This document shows positions 1 to 11,500 of a stretch of DNA of 64,000 bases, in pieces. The stretch's first letter is position 1. Each line of letters begins with the position of its first letter. Below the pieces are notes generated by a model, which did no database searches, was not told the origin of the DNA, and saw only the letters and a program-made list of their open reading frames with translations. The position numbers and the translations under genes were made by a program. The DNA is from CAWACP01 sp963780655 (lineage in GTDB: Bacteria; Acidobacteriota; Terriglobia; Bryobacterales; Bryobacteraceae). The stretch lies in assembly GCA_963780655.1 (NCBI GenBank), contig CAWACP010000006.1, positions 1 through 64,000 of the forward strand, given 5' to 3'.

Positions 1-254
1 AGAACAGCGGGTGGCCGAACGGATCGTCTTTCTGGAACAGGACCAGCACGGCGAAATCAGCCAAATCGCGGAACACGCCGGACACGGTGAAGCCGGTGTT
101 GGATGCACCCCACAGTGCCGCAGCCGCGCCGTAATCGTCGAAGCCTTGCAGTGCCATCGTGCGATGCGGCTGCAGCTTGTAAATGATCGATGTCGACTTC
201 GACTCAGCCGCCGAGTCGAACGTGTTGTGTGTTAACGTGCCTTTGAACGGCCAT
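1..254 (-). CDS. Partial unknown prophage-side protein (runs off left edge)
   Basis: A minus-strand reading with good protein character leaves the window on the left. From the in-frame ATG at 157 it begins MALQGFDDYGAAAALWG. Sensible in-frame sequence (GTLTHNTFDSAAES, STSIIYKLQPHRT) continues upstream, almost to an ATG at 254 that is one base out of frame, so the real start may be 254 with a one-base indel near 250. About 52 to 84 residues are visible. I do not recognise the family. It lies on the same strand as the late operon but beyond the tail-tip gene, separated from it by a plus-strand gene, so it need not be a virion gene. Confidence 0.4.
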
Positions 255-835
255 ATGAATCACGTGGAAGCACAGGTTCCGTACCAACAAGCTGCAGATT
301 TTGCGACCCATCCGCTTCACCTCGCAGTAGCCAGTGCCATCCAGCAACAAATCCAAGGCCATGCGGAGTTGATTCGTGATCCGGCGTGCGGCGGCAACCA
401 GCAGTTGCCGCTGTTCGTGGGCACGCGCAAGAGCCGGGGACCAGGATGTGTTGCGTTGATCTACTCGTCATCGCAGGCGGAAGTGTTCGGGTGATTGTCG
501 AGATTGAGGAGTCGGGATTTCTTCCGACGAAGATTTGCGGCAAGTTCCTGCAGGCTGCGTTGGCAACTCACTTCATCCACGAGTCGCGGTCAGAAGAATC
601 GCTACCCTACGCTGAACAAGTGCTCTTCATTCAGGTTCTGGACGGGTCGAAGTGTCTTAGAACTGGGGGACAAAAGGATGCACAGGCGAAGCTGATCGAA
701 ATCGAGATCCGGGCTATGCTCCCGCTGAAGCCGGGAAGCATTACGGATTATCGGCTGTTCTTCGTTACCGACGAACTCGACCAACATGGCCTTGCGCGCG
801 TCGCTGCTGCCGTGTCTACGGCGCTTTCATCGTGA
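255..835 (+). pseudogene. Frameshifted PD-(D/E)XK-like unknown protein
   Basis: Two plus-strand frames join into one protein of about 190 residues. The first runs from 255 to about 440 and ends its sensible part at QQLPLFVGTRKSR. The second continues as CCVDLLVIAGGSVRVIVEIEES and runs to the stop at 835. One missing base near 440 explains the switch. The pattern of a beta strand with Asp (VDLLV), then a strand with acidic residues (RVIVEIEES), resembles the core of PD-(D/E)XK nuclease-fold proteins, but the catalytic lysine is not obvious and this is only a fold guess. It converges on the tail-tip gene with a 22-base gap. The start is uncertain because 255 is back to back with the possible start of the leftward gene. 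Confidence 0.5.
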
Positions 836-857
836 TGCCTCCGACGACTGTCCGGCA

Positions 858-3800
858 TCACGAGTAGATGAAGACCGAGAGGTTCGAACCGGGGAACGTT
901 GTCCCGACCGCCGTAATGCCGATGGAGACTGCCGTGTTCGCCGGGATCTCGGTAAGAGCGCCGATCTGCGACGGAGTGGCAACCACTGCCGTCTGGCCGG
1001 CAGGAATGGTCAAGGTCAGCCAGGCCGCGCCTCCGACGTAGATCGTGAACGTGATCGCCGCGCCGGTGGGCGCGGCCTGGACGTAAGCCTTCACGTCGCC
1101 GACAGTGACCGGGCGATTCAAATAGAGTGGCTGCGCGGCGTTGGATTCCACGCCGAGCGTGCCCTGCATCTGAAAGACAAGGCCGGCGACTTTCGAGAGT
1201 CCTTCCGCGCCGAACACCCAGTCCTCGCGGATCGGCGCATCGCCGTCGGGCGATTCGTTGCCGTTCACGTCAACCGTGAAACCCGCGATCACGAGGGCCT
1301 CGTCGACGAAATTGCCGGTGGGCATGTTGATCGTGGTCACCGCCAGCGGGTTGCCGTTATCGAGCGAGGTCGTGTCGCAGGAGTAGGGCCACGTCGGCTC
1401 CTCGATAATCCACACATCGCCGGGGTTGATGACCATCGGGAGGTCCCAGGTGATCGTGGTCGCCGTGTTCGCGGTGATCTTCCGGGGCGGCAGACCGCGC
1501 GAGACGCCTTGAATCACCCGCACCAGGTTGCCGACCTCCGCTCCGGGCGTCATCCCGGCGGGATAGGCGATGTTCTGGCACCCGGAGTCCGTTATGGAGG
1601 TGGGGTTGGCGGAATTCGACGCGTCGGCTTTGTACCGGACAACCAAGCAATCGCCCGCCTGCACGATGCCGTTGGGGTCCGGAGTGACGCCGATGGTTCC
1701 GGTGCTGGAATCCCACGAAGTGACCGTCCCGCTGAAGTACGGCGTGGCGCTTTCCGGCCTGCCGATGATCGAGATGATGCGGCCCACCGGCGTGAACGAA
1801 GGATTACTGGATGGCGGGCTGCCTTTCAGGTACCCGACCACGAGCGCTCCGGTTGAGACGCTATCGACGGGCGCGCCGATGATCCCGCCATGAATCTCAT
1901 GCTTGGCTTTCAGCCGGACCTTGCTGACATACGGCGACGGCAGGGCCCACGTCGAGCGCACAAGCGGCCCGCCGAAGGTGATCGATCCAGGCGTGTACGT
2001 GTTATTCGGACCCGCCGTCAACGCTCCGGTGGCCTGCGCGCAGATCAGATCGTCCTGGGTAGCCACGAACAACACGTAGGAAACCAGGCCCGCGACCGCC
2101 GGCCAGGTGATGTTCTCCAGCGTGAACGAGCCGCCCGCCGCCGTGCCGGTCCCGATGATGGCGATGTTCGACGGAGCCGAAGGAAGCCCGTTCGAATCGA
2201 TCGCGCAGATGGCCACGCGCAGCGTCACGTTGGCCGGCAGCGATCCGCCCGTCGCGGACTGCGAGATCGATCCAATTCCGGGCGCACCCGCGCCGGTGGC
2301 GCTGAACTCGTTCACCGGCAATTTCCCGGTCACGACCAGGTTCGCGAGCATGCTGCCGTCGGCCATCTGCGCGTAGGACTGGTTGGTATCGAAGGTCCAC
2401 TCGCCGGGAAACAGCGCGTCATTCGCCGCCGCCTGCACCTGATACGGCGCCCACGCCGGCCCGAGCGGAATCGGATAGAACAGAGGCGGCAGGGGTCCGG
2501 GCACGACGTCCATCGGCTTCGGCCCGACGTCCAGGTCGTACATGGAATCCGTGACGGTCTGCCCCTCGATCTGCACCGACCAGTCCTTCTTCAGGCTCCA
2601 TCGCTGAATCCGGAAGGACATCGTCACAATTTGGAACGGAAGATTGGTCCCGTTGCCCGGCGCCGAAGCCAGGAGCAAGCCGGTTACCGTGTGGTAGGTC
2701 GGGTCCGTCGTGTAGCCCGTGATCAACACCTGCACGCCGTTGATCACGACTTCCTTGTTCTCCATGGACGTGTCGAAGGCATCGCCGCTGGCCCATGTGA
2801 CCGAGGTGCCGGTGACGTTGCAGGTTCCATGAAGTCCGGGGATGTCCGGATGCGTCATCGAGACCACCTGCCCGACCTCGTTGCCGAGGCCGAGCAGGGT
2901 GGTCTGCCATGCGGCGTTGCGCGCGTCGCGCCACTCGGCGGGATTCACGCCGCCGATCTCCTCGCGCGTCCGAGTGGCCGCGATCCGCAACGCCTGGCTG
3001 AGCGTCGAGCACCCCACCGAGTGCATCTGGCTGGTGAGCGGAGATCCGGCGCGCCCGTAATAGGCCGCGTGGCTCTTGTCGCAATACTCTGCCGTGTTCG
3101 CCTGGTATTGATAGGCGACGTCGGCAAACGAAAGCACCAGGTGCTCGAAGCCAGCTTGAATCGGCGTCAGCCGCAGGCTTTGAAACAGAGAGTTGGCGAG
3201 GGTGTAGGCATCCACCGCGCTGGCGTTGATCCGGCAGCCGAGCTTCAGCTTGCCGAACTCCCAGGTGTAGAAGCCCAGGCAGCAGTTGAGCACCTCGGTG
3301 AGCCAGTCGCGAAACGGCTTCTGGCTGCTGATGATTCCCTGGAACTGGAACTGCGTCTCCACGCCGGTGCCGAGGATGGCCGCGACCTGGTCGGCCGCGA
3401 TCTCGGCCGCGCCGCTTCCATCGCCCACTATCAGCGACGGCAGCACGAACGTGGCGAGTTGCGCGAACGAGGTCGGGCCGGTTCCGCCGGCAGGATTCGA
3501 GCCGGTGGACGGATCGCCATACAGGCCCATCGCGCGCAGCAGCATGTTGACGGCGATCCAGAACGGATTGATGAGGCCCCTGACCGCCGTGCGGTTGCCG
3601 TTCTGGTCCCACGTCCAGCCCCACATCCCGTAGTCGATGGGGACCGTCATCTGGTGCTGGTCGGGAGTGCTCGGCTGAATCGTGGTGGACTTGACGATGC
3701 GGATCTCGCACGCCGCCGTGCCTGCCGCGTAGACGTTCGGCTCCCAGACCTGCGGCGACCCCTGGCCGAGCGAGAAGTAGTCGGTGGTCGGATTCGCCGG

Positions 3801-5274
3801 GTCGCTGCCGGTGACGTAGCGCAGCCCCATGCCCGGCTGGTACTTCGTGACGTTCAGGTTGCCGTCGACCTTGAGACCTTGCCAGATGTAGCCATCGACC
3901 ATCGGCGCCACCACGTATCGGTAGCCGTCCGCGTTCGTGACGACCATCGACGCGGTGAATCCGCCGAGAGGCCCGGCGCTGAGAATGCCGAGCGAGTCGG
4001 CATATCCCGATTCGTCGCGGTAATCCACCATCAGGGCGCGTGGCCAGGAACGCAAACAGCGGATTGCCGCCGCTGTTGCACCAGATCTCCGGCAGCGCCA
4101 GGCCCCAGATCGTATCCGAGATGATCGACGTCGCCGTGACGGTGTTGCGGCCGAAGCCGAGGAAGCCGGTGGAATCGTCCTTGATGACGACGCCCTGCGG
4201 GTCGGCCTGGTGCCCGCCGAAGTAGGGAGCCATGCCGTGCACCTGGCAGCCGTTCGCCGATTCGAGGTAATAGTCGCAGCTCGTGGGATCGCCGCCAGCC
4301 GCCGTCACCGCCGCGGCGCTGCGCCCCTTGTGGCCCACGGACAGTTCACGCCATCGTTGTAGGTCTTCCAGCACTGGCGGCTGAGTTGCCGCTCCGGGTA
4401 CTGGTTCATGATCTGGAAGAAGCCGTCGGAGCAGGTCACCGGGAAGATCGGCGTGCCATCGCTGGTGAAGTTCTGGATGACGCCCTTCCAGAGTTGCAGC
4501 AGAATCCCGGAGTTCACATGGAAGAGGCAGAGGTCGATCTCGGCGTACTTCAGGTCGGTGTCGTTGGCGAGTTGCGTCATCACGCGGTCGCCGTTGCCGA
4601 AGGTGAAGCGCACGTTGTCGGAGGTGCCTTTGATGTCCTGCGAAATCAGGACGTCGGAGCCAGGCTCGCCGATTCCGATCAGGCGCGGCAGGTATAGCTG
4701 GCCGCCCACCGTGACGCGCCGGTCGGAGAGATAGATGTCGGCGACCGCGGATTCGCGCACGCGGATGTGCACCAGCGGGATGATCTGCTGGACTTCGGAG
4801 AGCAGTGCCGTGGACAGCGCGGTCGAGGGGAACCGCAGGCAGGTGGAGTTGACCGCGTAGGTGGGGGCTTGTGTCGGATCGACAACCTCGATGAGGTTCA
4901 ATCCGACCTGGACAGCGTTGCGCAGGTATTCGAAGGAGATCGGCGTCTGCTCGAAGGTGACGAGCACGCCGGTGGTCGTGCCGCCGGGATTGGGGACGTG
5001 TAGGTGAACGCCTTCCACGGCCCCTGCATGGCTTCCCAGAACGCCTTGAGCTGGTTCGCTTCGGCCCAGTTCAGGTTCTGGTCGCTTGAACTGAAACTTG
5101 CGCGGGCCGATGCCGACGTAGTACCGCTGCTCCTGCTTGGCGTCGAGGCTGCCGAAGCGGTGGACGATCACCGGGCGCTCGACGGAGAAGCCGAACGGGT
5201 ACTGCGTGGTGAGCGGGAATGTCTGGCCGGAGTTGATCACCGTGGGGACGGTGATGCGGCCGATGTGTCGACAT
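858..5274 (-). pseudogene. Prophage tail-tip / host-specificity protein, frameshifted
   Basis: This is the last clear tail gene, in the position of lambda J. About 1470 residues can be rebuilt from several frames. The N-terminal part has the sequence CWKTYNDGVNCPW and a second Cys pair (SCDYYLESANGC), reminiscent of the Cys-rich end of DUF2163/BR0599-type tail proteins. The middle resembles gpJ-like baseplate hubs. The C-terminal 500 residues are Gly/Thr/Pro-rich beta repeats, fibronectin-III-like (LRVAICAIDSNGLPSAPSN), as in receptor-binding tips. The stretch 858 to 4055 is open for over 1000 codons. I infer indels near 5262, 5085, 4990, 4325 and 4048. The rebuilt start at 5274 directly abuts the stop of the upstream tail gene. 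The single-gene model is inference; DUF2163-like and gpJ-like parts could be two genes. Confidence 0.72.
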
Positions 5275-5691
5275 CTACGCCACCTCCACCAGTTCCAGCC
5301 CCTGCACGTTCGTTCGCGCGACGTCCGTGGCCTGCGCCCAGTTGCCGCGGAACACCACCGTCACGCGCCCCTGCGTGTTGTTGCCGGTGGGATCGTAGTT
5401 GCTGCCGATCTGCTGGCCCGACGCCACATCGAACGGATTGTAGAAGGCGAACGGGGTCAGCCCGGCGTTCTGCGATACCCAGAAGCTGTACAGCGCCGAG
5501 AGCACCGACGCGCTCAGGCGTTTGCTGAGCCGGAACGTCCGCCGCGAGGTCTGCGCAAGCTGCGACCGCTGGATCGTGCCGTCGTGATACTGGTTCTGGA
5601 GCTGCGCATACTCCCGCAGCTCCGTGAACGCGGTGCACAGCGACGCCGGCATCACCCCGTTGGGGGCGGATTGTACGAGATTGCCTGGCAT
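5275..5691 (-). CDS. Minor tail protein (gpM-like position)
   Basis: Intact 138-residue gene between tape measure and tail tip, where lambda places the minor tail genes M and L. It starts MPGNLVQSAPNG and contains an internal SALYSFWVSQNAGLTPFAFYNP segment typical of small tail-tip proteins: a helix followed by aromatic beta strands. Its ATG lies 4 bases after the tape-measure stop and its stop touches the next start, so it sits inside one transcription unit. It has no signal peptide or membrane segment. The functional call rests mainly on position; the family could also be one of the DUF2460-like GTA tail proteins, although it is shorter. Confidence 0.6.
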   Translation of the reverse strand: MPGNLVQSAPNGVMPASLCTAFTELREYAQLQNQYHDGTIQRSQLAQTSRRTFRLSKRLSASVLSALYSFWVSQNAGLTPFAFYNPFDVASGQQIGSNYDPTGNNTQGRVTVVFRGNWAQATDVARTNVQGLELVEVA

Positions 5692-5695
5692 TGGA

Positions 5696-8600
5696 TCACG
5701 CCACCGTCAATCCGGGCAACTGCATGTTGGCCGACTGCTGCGTGCGGCCGTAGCTCGAATACTGCGCCGCCATCGCCTGGTCGGTCACGAACTGCGGCGT
5801 CACGAACTGGCCGGTCATGAAGTTCGCGGCGTCGTTGCCGCTGATGTTCAGCGAGAGGTACGTCGCGCCGCTGCCGCCAGCCGTGTTCGGGCCACCGGGC
5901 GTCGGATAGGTTCCCGCCGCGATGCCGCCGAGCGTCGGGATGTTCGAAGCGTAGGCGTGCGCCTGGCCGTCCTGGTAGCTGGCCTGTTGATAGAGCTTGC
6001 CGCCCTGCTCCACCAGGCTGCCGGCGTACGGCGTCGTGGCCGACAGCGGCATCTTCTGGCCGGTGGCTTCCGAATACAGCATCACGAGTTGACGCACGCT
6101 CGGGGATCGCACCGCCACCGCGATCTGGCCGCCGAACTGCGACTGCGCGATCTGGACGACCTGCTTGATCGTGCCGCTGTTCTGGGGAATATCGACGCCG
6201 TAGATGCTCTTGATGTCGTCGTGCGCCTCCCTCTGCGGAGACTTGACGCCGGCTATCATCTCTCCGATGCCAATGCCGAAACCGGCGGCGCCGCCAATCA
6301 GCGCGCCCAATGGGCCTCCCATCTGGAACCCGATCGCCGCCCCGCCAGCCGTCCCTTCCGCTGTGCCCGTCCACGTGCCACGGCTGCTCCCGAGCAGCCC
6401 TTGTTGCGCAAGCATGGTGCCGCCCGCCAGCATCGCGGCCCCGGCCACGCCACCTACACCCGTGATCTTGCCGCCGGAATCTCCGGTCTGGACGTCGTTG
6501 CCGTTTTCATCCGTGCCGTAGATCGGATTAGACGGGCTCCGCTTGAAGCTGCCCCAGTTCGTGCGCTTGAGGTTACTGACGATTCCCGCCAGACCGCTCG
6601 GCCCGCTCCCACCAGCCGCGCCGCCGCGCGCGCCGCCGAACAACATCGCCAGCGGATTGAATCCGCCCGTCCCGCCCGGCGCCCGATTCAACGTCGGCGT
6701 CCCCGCCGATGCGCCGGACCAATCTCCGCCGCCAGCAGCCCAAGGAGCGGGAGTATAACCGCCGGTGGCCGCGCCCGACGAAGAGTGATCCGTCCCGCCG
6801 ACCCCCGCTCCACCGCCAGCCGCTCCGGAGCCGCTACGCGTGGCACTGCTGAACAGCATTGCCATCGGGTTCGAATCCCGATACCGCCGGAACTCCACGC
6901 GAGCCGGGGAGTAGCCGCCCGCCCCCATAGGCGCGCTCATCTTGGCCGGCGCCGAGATCGATGGAATGGAAATCCCCAAAACGCCAGCAGCACCGGCGGC
7001 GCCACTCTGCAAGGATGGAGCAGCCACTCCCATGCCGGCGGCCAGGATAGCCGTCAGCGCCGCCATCACCGCGCTGTTCTGCATGGTCGCGGCGGTGTTC
7101 TGGTCGGTGGACACGCGCACCGGGTCCTGCTTGCCGCCCTTGAACACGCCAGCGAGCCCGCCCTGCCCGTCCGCGCCGTAGATGATCGGATGGAGGACGT
7201 TCGCCGCCATGCCGCCCAGCGTTTCGGTCACCGGCTTGAGCACCGCGGCGTGGATCGTGCTCAGCAGATCCTTGCCGAAGTTCTTGGGCTTGGTGAACAG
7301 AACGTCGATCAGCTTCTCGGCCTGCTTCTGCAGGCTGTCGAACTGCGACTGGATCTCCTGCTGGCGTTTCTGCTGGAGCTGCGCCTGCTTTTCCTCGAAC
7401 TGGTCCTGCGCCTGGGCGATTTCCGTGAACAGATCCTTCTGCGCCTGCGCCGCCAGGACGGAGCGCTTCGCCGCGTTCTCTTCTTTCGATATCCGCTCCG
7501 CTTCGATGCCCGCCAACTGGACGGCCAGATCGAGCCGGATCTGGTAGGCTTGCTGCGCCGCTGCCTCTTCCTTTCGCGCCGACAGCTCCCGCTTTTCGGC
7601 CTCAGACATGGCCATCGGCGTTTCCTGGCCGGCAGTCAGTTCCGCCATGCGCGCGGATCGCGCGGCGCGCCGCCGCAATTCATCGCGCTGCGCCTGGACT
7701 CCGATGTCCTCGATCCGTTCCTGCGCGGCGAAGCCTTCCTCCCACTCCTTCATCTGCTCTTTGCGACGGCATCATGAGTGCGAGCATTTTCTTCTGCTGC
7801 TCGGCCGCTTGCTTGTCGGCGTACTTTTCGAACTCCTCCCATGCCTTCTTCGAGAGCACGGCCGCCTGCTCGTCCGCCGCCTTGCGGATCGCCGCAATCT
7901 CCGATTCCGACGCCTTCACCTTCGCGGCCTGCTTCAGAAGCTGGTCGCGCTGATAGTAGATTTTGCCGATCGCGTCGAGTTCGGCTTCATCGCCCTTCTT
8001 CTCGAACTCGGCCGCCTGGCGGCGGAAATCCTTGAGCTGCTCCGCGCCCTTTGCCACCGCGTCCAATGCCGCCTTGCGGCGCGCTTCGGTAGCTTCCGCG
8101 GCGTGGAGTTGTTGGCCCAGATCCTGCGCCTGAGCCTTCGTCAACGGCTTGTCCGGTTCGAGCAGTTGCTTCTGGAGCCGCTCGACATCCTTCTTGGCGT
8201 CGGCGTAGGCCTTCTCCATGCCGTCGTGCGTGCCGAAGAACCGGGCGCGAATCCGATCCGTCTCTTCCTTGCCGGCACGCAGGTCTGTCCGCTTGGTGGC
8301 CGCCTCGGCATCCTCCAGCATCTTCTGCAACTGCTGGATCTGGTCTTGGATTTCGCTCGCGCGCTTCGCTCGGGCCTCCTCGTCGCGCGTGGGCGCGATC
8401 GCTTGCAGGATGCCGAAATCGCCGACCAGCCCTTGCTGTTGGGCCCGCAAATCCTCGATGCGCTTCAAGGTGGCATCGCGGTTCTTCATGATCTCCGGCG
8501 CCTGGCGCTCCATGTCAGCCACCTGCTTGACGATGACCGGAGATCGACATCTTCGCCCCAATGCCGCCCGCCGCCCGAATGTCGGCGGCATCCTGCATCG

Positions 8601-9777
8601 CCTGTTCCTCTTCGCGGCGCTGCCGTTCATCGTCTCCGGCGGTGCTGATGTTGTTGAGGAACCAGTCGACGCCCTTCCCGACCCAGGTCACGGTGACGAC
8701 CAGCCCTTCTTTGAACTTGCGGACCAGCGCGTCCCACTTGGTTTCGAGCACGGTCACTTCGCGCTGGTATTCGGCAAAGCGGCGGATGTCGTCCTCGGTC
8801 GGCCCGAAGCCCTGCTCGTGGGCGACGCGCAGGTTCTCGTTGAGTTCCGTCATGAACGGAATCGCCTCCACGCCCACCTTTTTGAACAGGTCCATGGCGG
8901 CGGCGTCCCGCTGAAGCCCTTCCGGGAGCTTGTTCAGACCCTCGGAGATCTCCGTCAGAATCTCGGAGGTGGGTTTCATCTCTCCGGTGGCGGTGTGGAA
9001 ATCGATGCCCATCCCGCGCAAGGTGGCCCGCGCCTTTTCGCCTTCCTTGGAATTGTCGTCGGCTGCCTGGGACAGACCGCGCATCAGGCGCTCGACAATC
9101 GAGATGTCCTGCCCGACCGCGCGCGCCGCGAAGCCGAACTGCCCGACTTCCTTCGCGGTCAAACCGGTGCGCAGTTCCGCGTCCTTCACGCGCGTGCCGT
9201 ATTCGCCGAGACTCTTCGCCGCCTCGAATGCGGACACCGCAATGGTGCCGAGTACGGCCGCGCCGGCCGTGACCGCGATGCCAAAGGGACCAAGAGCGGA
9301 AAGCACGGACGAGACCGCGCCCTTCGCTCCCTGGAGCGGATTCTCCATGAACTGGCTGACACGCTCGCCGAACGATTTGATGGATTCGGACTGCTTCCGC
9401 AGGGCTTCTTCGGCTTCCTTGGCCGCCTTGACCGCGAGAGCTTCGCGCGCGGCCTTCTCCTCCATGGCGATCATCTTTTCGTAGGATCTGGTGATCGCGT
9501 CGATGGCCTGCGGCTCGCGGTTGTATCGCTGCAGAAGCTGGTCCCGCTGCGTGATCAGCCGGTCCACGCCGCTCTTGCCGTAGGTCTCGGCCTGCTTTTC
9601 GAGGGAGGCGATGAGCCGCTGGACGCTGGACCGGGTCTGATCCGAAATCCGGATGACCTTGCCGTGCGACGATTCCGCTTTCTTCTCGAAGCTGTCGAGG
9701 CCGGCGTTGGCCTTGTCCACTACCGGGGTGACCTGGTCCTCGGCTTCGAGGATTACGCGTTCTGCTTGGTCTGCCAT
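5696..9777 (-). pseudogene. Tail tape measure protein, frameshifted
   Basis: About 1360 residues rebuilt from three open frames (9777 to about 8540, about 8540 to 7765, about 7765 to 5696). The N-terminal part is helical with a hydrophobic core (GIAVTAGAAVLGTIAVSA). A long Lys/Glu/Gln-rich coiled coil follows in the middle (AERISKEENAAKRS, QLQQKRQQEIQ). Then comes a Gly/Ala-rich hydrophobic region (GGAAIGFQMGGPLGALIGG) typical of membrane-inserting tape measures. In siphophages this protein sets tail length and helps DNA entry. It follows a minor tail gene by one base and is the largest gene of the tail module, as expected. Indels near 8540 and 7765 would truncate it to about 410 residues, so tails should not form unless these are sequence errors. 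Confidence 0.85.
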
Positions 9778-9778
9778 T

Positions 9779-10237
9779 TCACGCTGCCTTGAGCATCACG
9801 AAGGGACGCGCCTGGAACGCGGCGAGCACCGCCTGGCGGTCGCGCGGCGACACGCCCCACTGCGCCTCGCGCCGGTTGTTGAAGGCGGCGATCTGCGAAG
9901 CCGTCTGCCGCCGGCCAGGAAGGGCTTCGTCGAGAAACCCAATCGCCGCGCGGTTCTCGTTCGCGGTCAGGACCTTGAGGCACCGCAGGGTATGCCCGCT
10001 CCAGGTCCAGTCGCGGATGGGCTGGAGACCGCGCGCCGCCTTGTAGTCGGGGTAACCGCGCCGGCCCGACAGTCCGGGCTTCAGCGGCGCGGCCGCCTGG
10101 TCGTAGATGTTCTGCCCGCTCTGGATGCGCGCCCGGATCGAATCCGCCAGCACCTGCGCGAAGCCCTGCATCTCGGTCGCGGTGTAGGGCGAGTAGACGA
10201 AGCGGGCGCGTTTGATGACGGTTTGGAATCTGGCCAT
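9779..10237 (-). CDS. Minor tail / virion morphogenesis protein
   Basis: Intact 152-residue gene one base upstream of the tape measure. I chose the ATG at 10237 (MARFQTVIKRARFVY) rather than a longer frame opening at 10324, because the extension has poor protein character and a weak AGGTG site lies before 10237. It has an amphipathic N-terminal helix (GFAQVLADSIRARIQSGQ) and a conserved-looking Pro/Gly/Tyr stretch (PLKPGLSGRRGYPDYKAARG), resembling small virion-morphogenesis or tail-completion proteins. The family is not certain; position between chaperone genes and tape measure supports a structural role. Confidence 0.5.
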   Translation of the reverse strand: MARFQTVIKRARFVYSPYTATEMQGFAQVLADSIRARIQSGQNIYDQAAAPLKPGLSGRRGYPDYKAARGLQPIRDWTWSGHTLRCLKVLTANENRAAIGFLDEALPGRRQTASQIAAFNNRREAQWGVSPRDRQAVLAAFQARPFVMLKAA

Positions 10238-10520
10238 GGTCACCTGTGTTCTGGATGCGGTAACAGCCGTACGATAGAGCGTGATAGCGGGCCAGTCTCC
10301 GAGAGTGTGGCGTGTTAGGGCCAAGTGGACTTGGCGAGATCTCCAGAAAGGCAGTGTCGCCTCGGCGAGCAGAACGGTGACGGGCGATTTCTTCGAAGTG
10401 GGTAGTGAGTCAGTTTGAATTTCTTGTCAACTGCCACCAGTGCCGATTCGATTTCCTCGGACACTGTCGCTCCAAGAACGATACTTCATTTCCACTAGGC
10501 CCCCGCGCAGTGGATTCACG

Positions 10521-10721
10521 TCATGCCGCGCTGTATTTCCGCAAGGGCACTTGCGCGCATTTTCGACAGAGTTGGCGCAAGTTTCCGTGGTCGAGTGTGA
10601 AGATCTTGCGCAGTCGATAAAGGTCATCGGCGAGATCTGCTTCCATCGACCACGGAATCCAAACCAGCTTGGCATTGCATGTGCCATTTTGATGTGCCGT
10701 GACAATCGTACCACTCGCCAA
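10521..10721 (-). CDS. Possible small unknown protein, TTG start
   Basis: A 66-codon minus-strand frame opening with TTG at 10721 reads as plausible protein: TIVTAHQNG, then LVWIPWSMEADLADDLYRLR and a Cys pair (LCRKC). No ATG or GTG is available after the upstream in-frame stop, and no clear ribosome site is visible. It lies downstream of the 65-residue gene on the same strand. The rest of 10,238 to 10,770 shows no other convincing gene. Function unknown; it could be a fragment. Confidence 0.25.
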   Translation of the reverse strand: MASGTIVTAHQNGTCNAKLVWIPWSMEADLADDLYRLRKIFTLDHGNLRQLCRKCAQVPLRKYSAA

Positions 10722-10772
10722 CCAGTTGGGGACCGCGCAACCGGGAGCGGGGATCGCGACGAAGAAGCGCGG

Positions 10773-10970
10773 CTAACAGCCGTGCTCGGCGATGTGGCGC
10801 TCTACGGCCGCACGCGCCTCCTGGGATTTAATCCGCGCTTCATCAAGCGCCTGCTGATCTTCCGCAGATCGTGTTCCTGTTTTGGCTCTCAGCGCCCTTG
10901 CGGCACGGGCGTAAGCCAGTGCGACCCGGCTATGCTCCTCAATGAGCCTGGACTTCTCTTCACATTCCAT
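10773..10970 (-). CDS. Small helical unknown protein
   Basis: 65 residues from ATG at 10970: MECEEKSRLIEEHSRVALAY, then an Ala/Arg/Glu-rich helix pair ending in HIAEHGC. The longer in-frame extension to 11045 has low protein character, so the shorter start is preferred. It is soluble and probably all-helical, with acidic and basic heptad-like spacing. It sits between the zinc-ribbon T-like gene and the minor tail gene on the late strand. I recall similar small proteins in Acidobacteria but cannot name a family or a function. Confidence 0.5.
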   Translation of the reverse strand: MECEEKSRLIEEHSRVALAYARAARALRAKTGTRSAEDQQALDEARIKSQEARAAVERHIAEHGC

Positions 10971-11081
10971 CCGGTTTGAAAACAAAGATCGTACCAGACA
11001 ATCCGGCTTGCCACAACTGAAGGAATGGCACGCAAGGCTCGGCACTTGGGCGCCGTGGCCACCAACCCCGAAGTTGGCCCA

Positions 11082-11447
11082 CTAACGGGAACCCTGAGCG
11101 CCGCCGTCCCCACGCTTGATCTGCTCCTGCCGCTCGGCCTCGATCAGTTCCAGCACCCGGAACTCCTCTTCCGTGATATCCGCCAGCGTGATCGTCAGCC
11201 CGATGCTCTTCGCGTTCAGAATGCGGAAGCATCGCCGCACCAGAGCGCCGTTCGGCGTGTCCATCGCCTCTTCGAGCAGGTTCTTCGGACAGCCCGGCCC
11301 ATGGCTGACGTCGATGGCCTTCCAATCCGCGCCGCAGGCGGGGCAGCCATCCAACTCCGTCTGCGCCGAGTAGCCGCACTTCCGGCAGCGGAAGACGCGG
11401 TCGGGGCACTCTTCGTCAGGCCCGCACAGCCCGCCCTGGTGCAGCAC
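11082..11447 (-). CDS. Zinc-ribbon tail assembly protein (T-like position)
   Basis: 121 residues from GTG at 11447, with a four-cysteine ribbon (FRCRKCGYSAQTELDGCPACG, Cys pairs at about 20/23 and 34/37). A helical C-terminal half (TLADITEEEFRVLELIEAER) resembles recognition or assembly helices. Coding character extends about 20 codons upstream of the GTG without a stop (EEPGVRFLIRS) and overlaps the end of the preceding chaperone-like gene in the -1 frame. That arrangement mirrors lambda G and GT, where T is made only as a frameshift fusion. Either an own GTG start or a fusion is possible. The zinc ribbon is visible; the role is inferred from position. Confidence 0.55.
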   Translation of the reverse strand: MLHQGGLCGPDEECPDRVFRCRKCGYSAQTELDGCPACGADWKAIDVSHGPGCPKNLLEEAMDTPNGALVRRCFRILNAKSIGLTITLADITEEEFRVLELIEAERQEQIKRGDGGAQGSR

Positions 11448-11500
11448 CGACCGGATCAGGAATCGAACGCCCGGCTCTTCCGGCCAGTCGCCGGGCGCGG

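Noticed and set aside
1890..4124. 744-codon plus-strand open frame
   Set aside because: It is a shadow of the tail-tip gene: Arg/Gly/His-rich, no domain, and the opposite strand has clear protein sense.
5624..7777. 717-codon plus-strand open frame
   Set aside because: Shadow of the tape measure gene in a GC-rich codon context.
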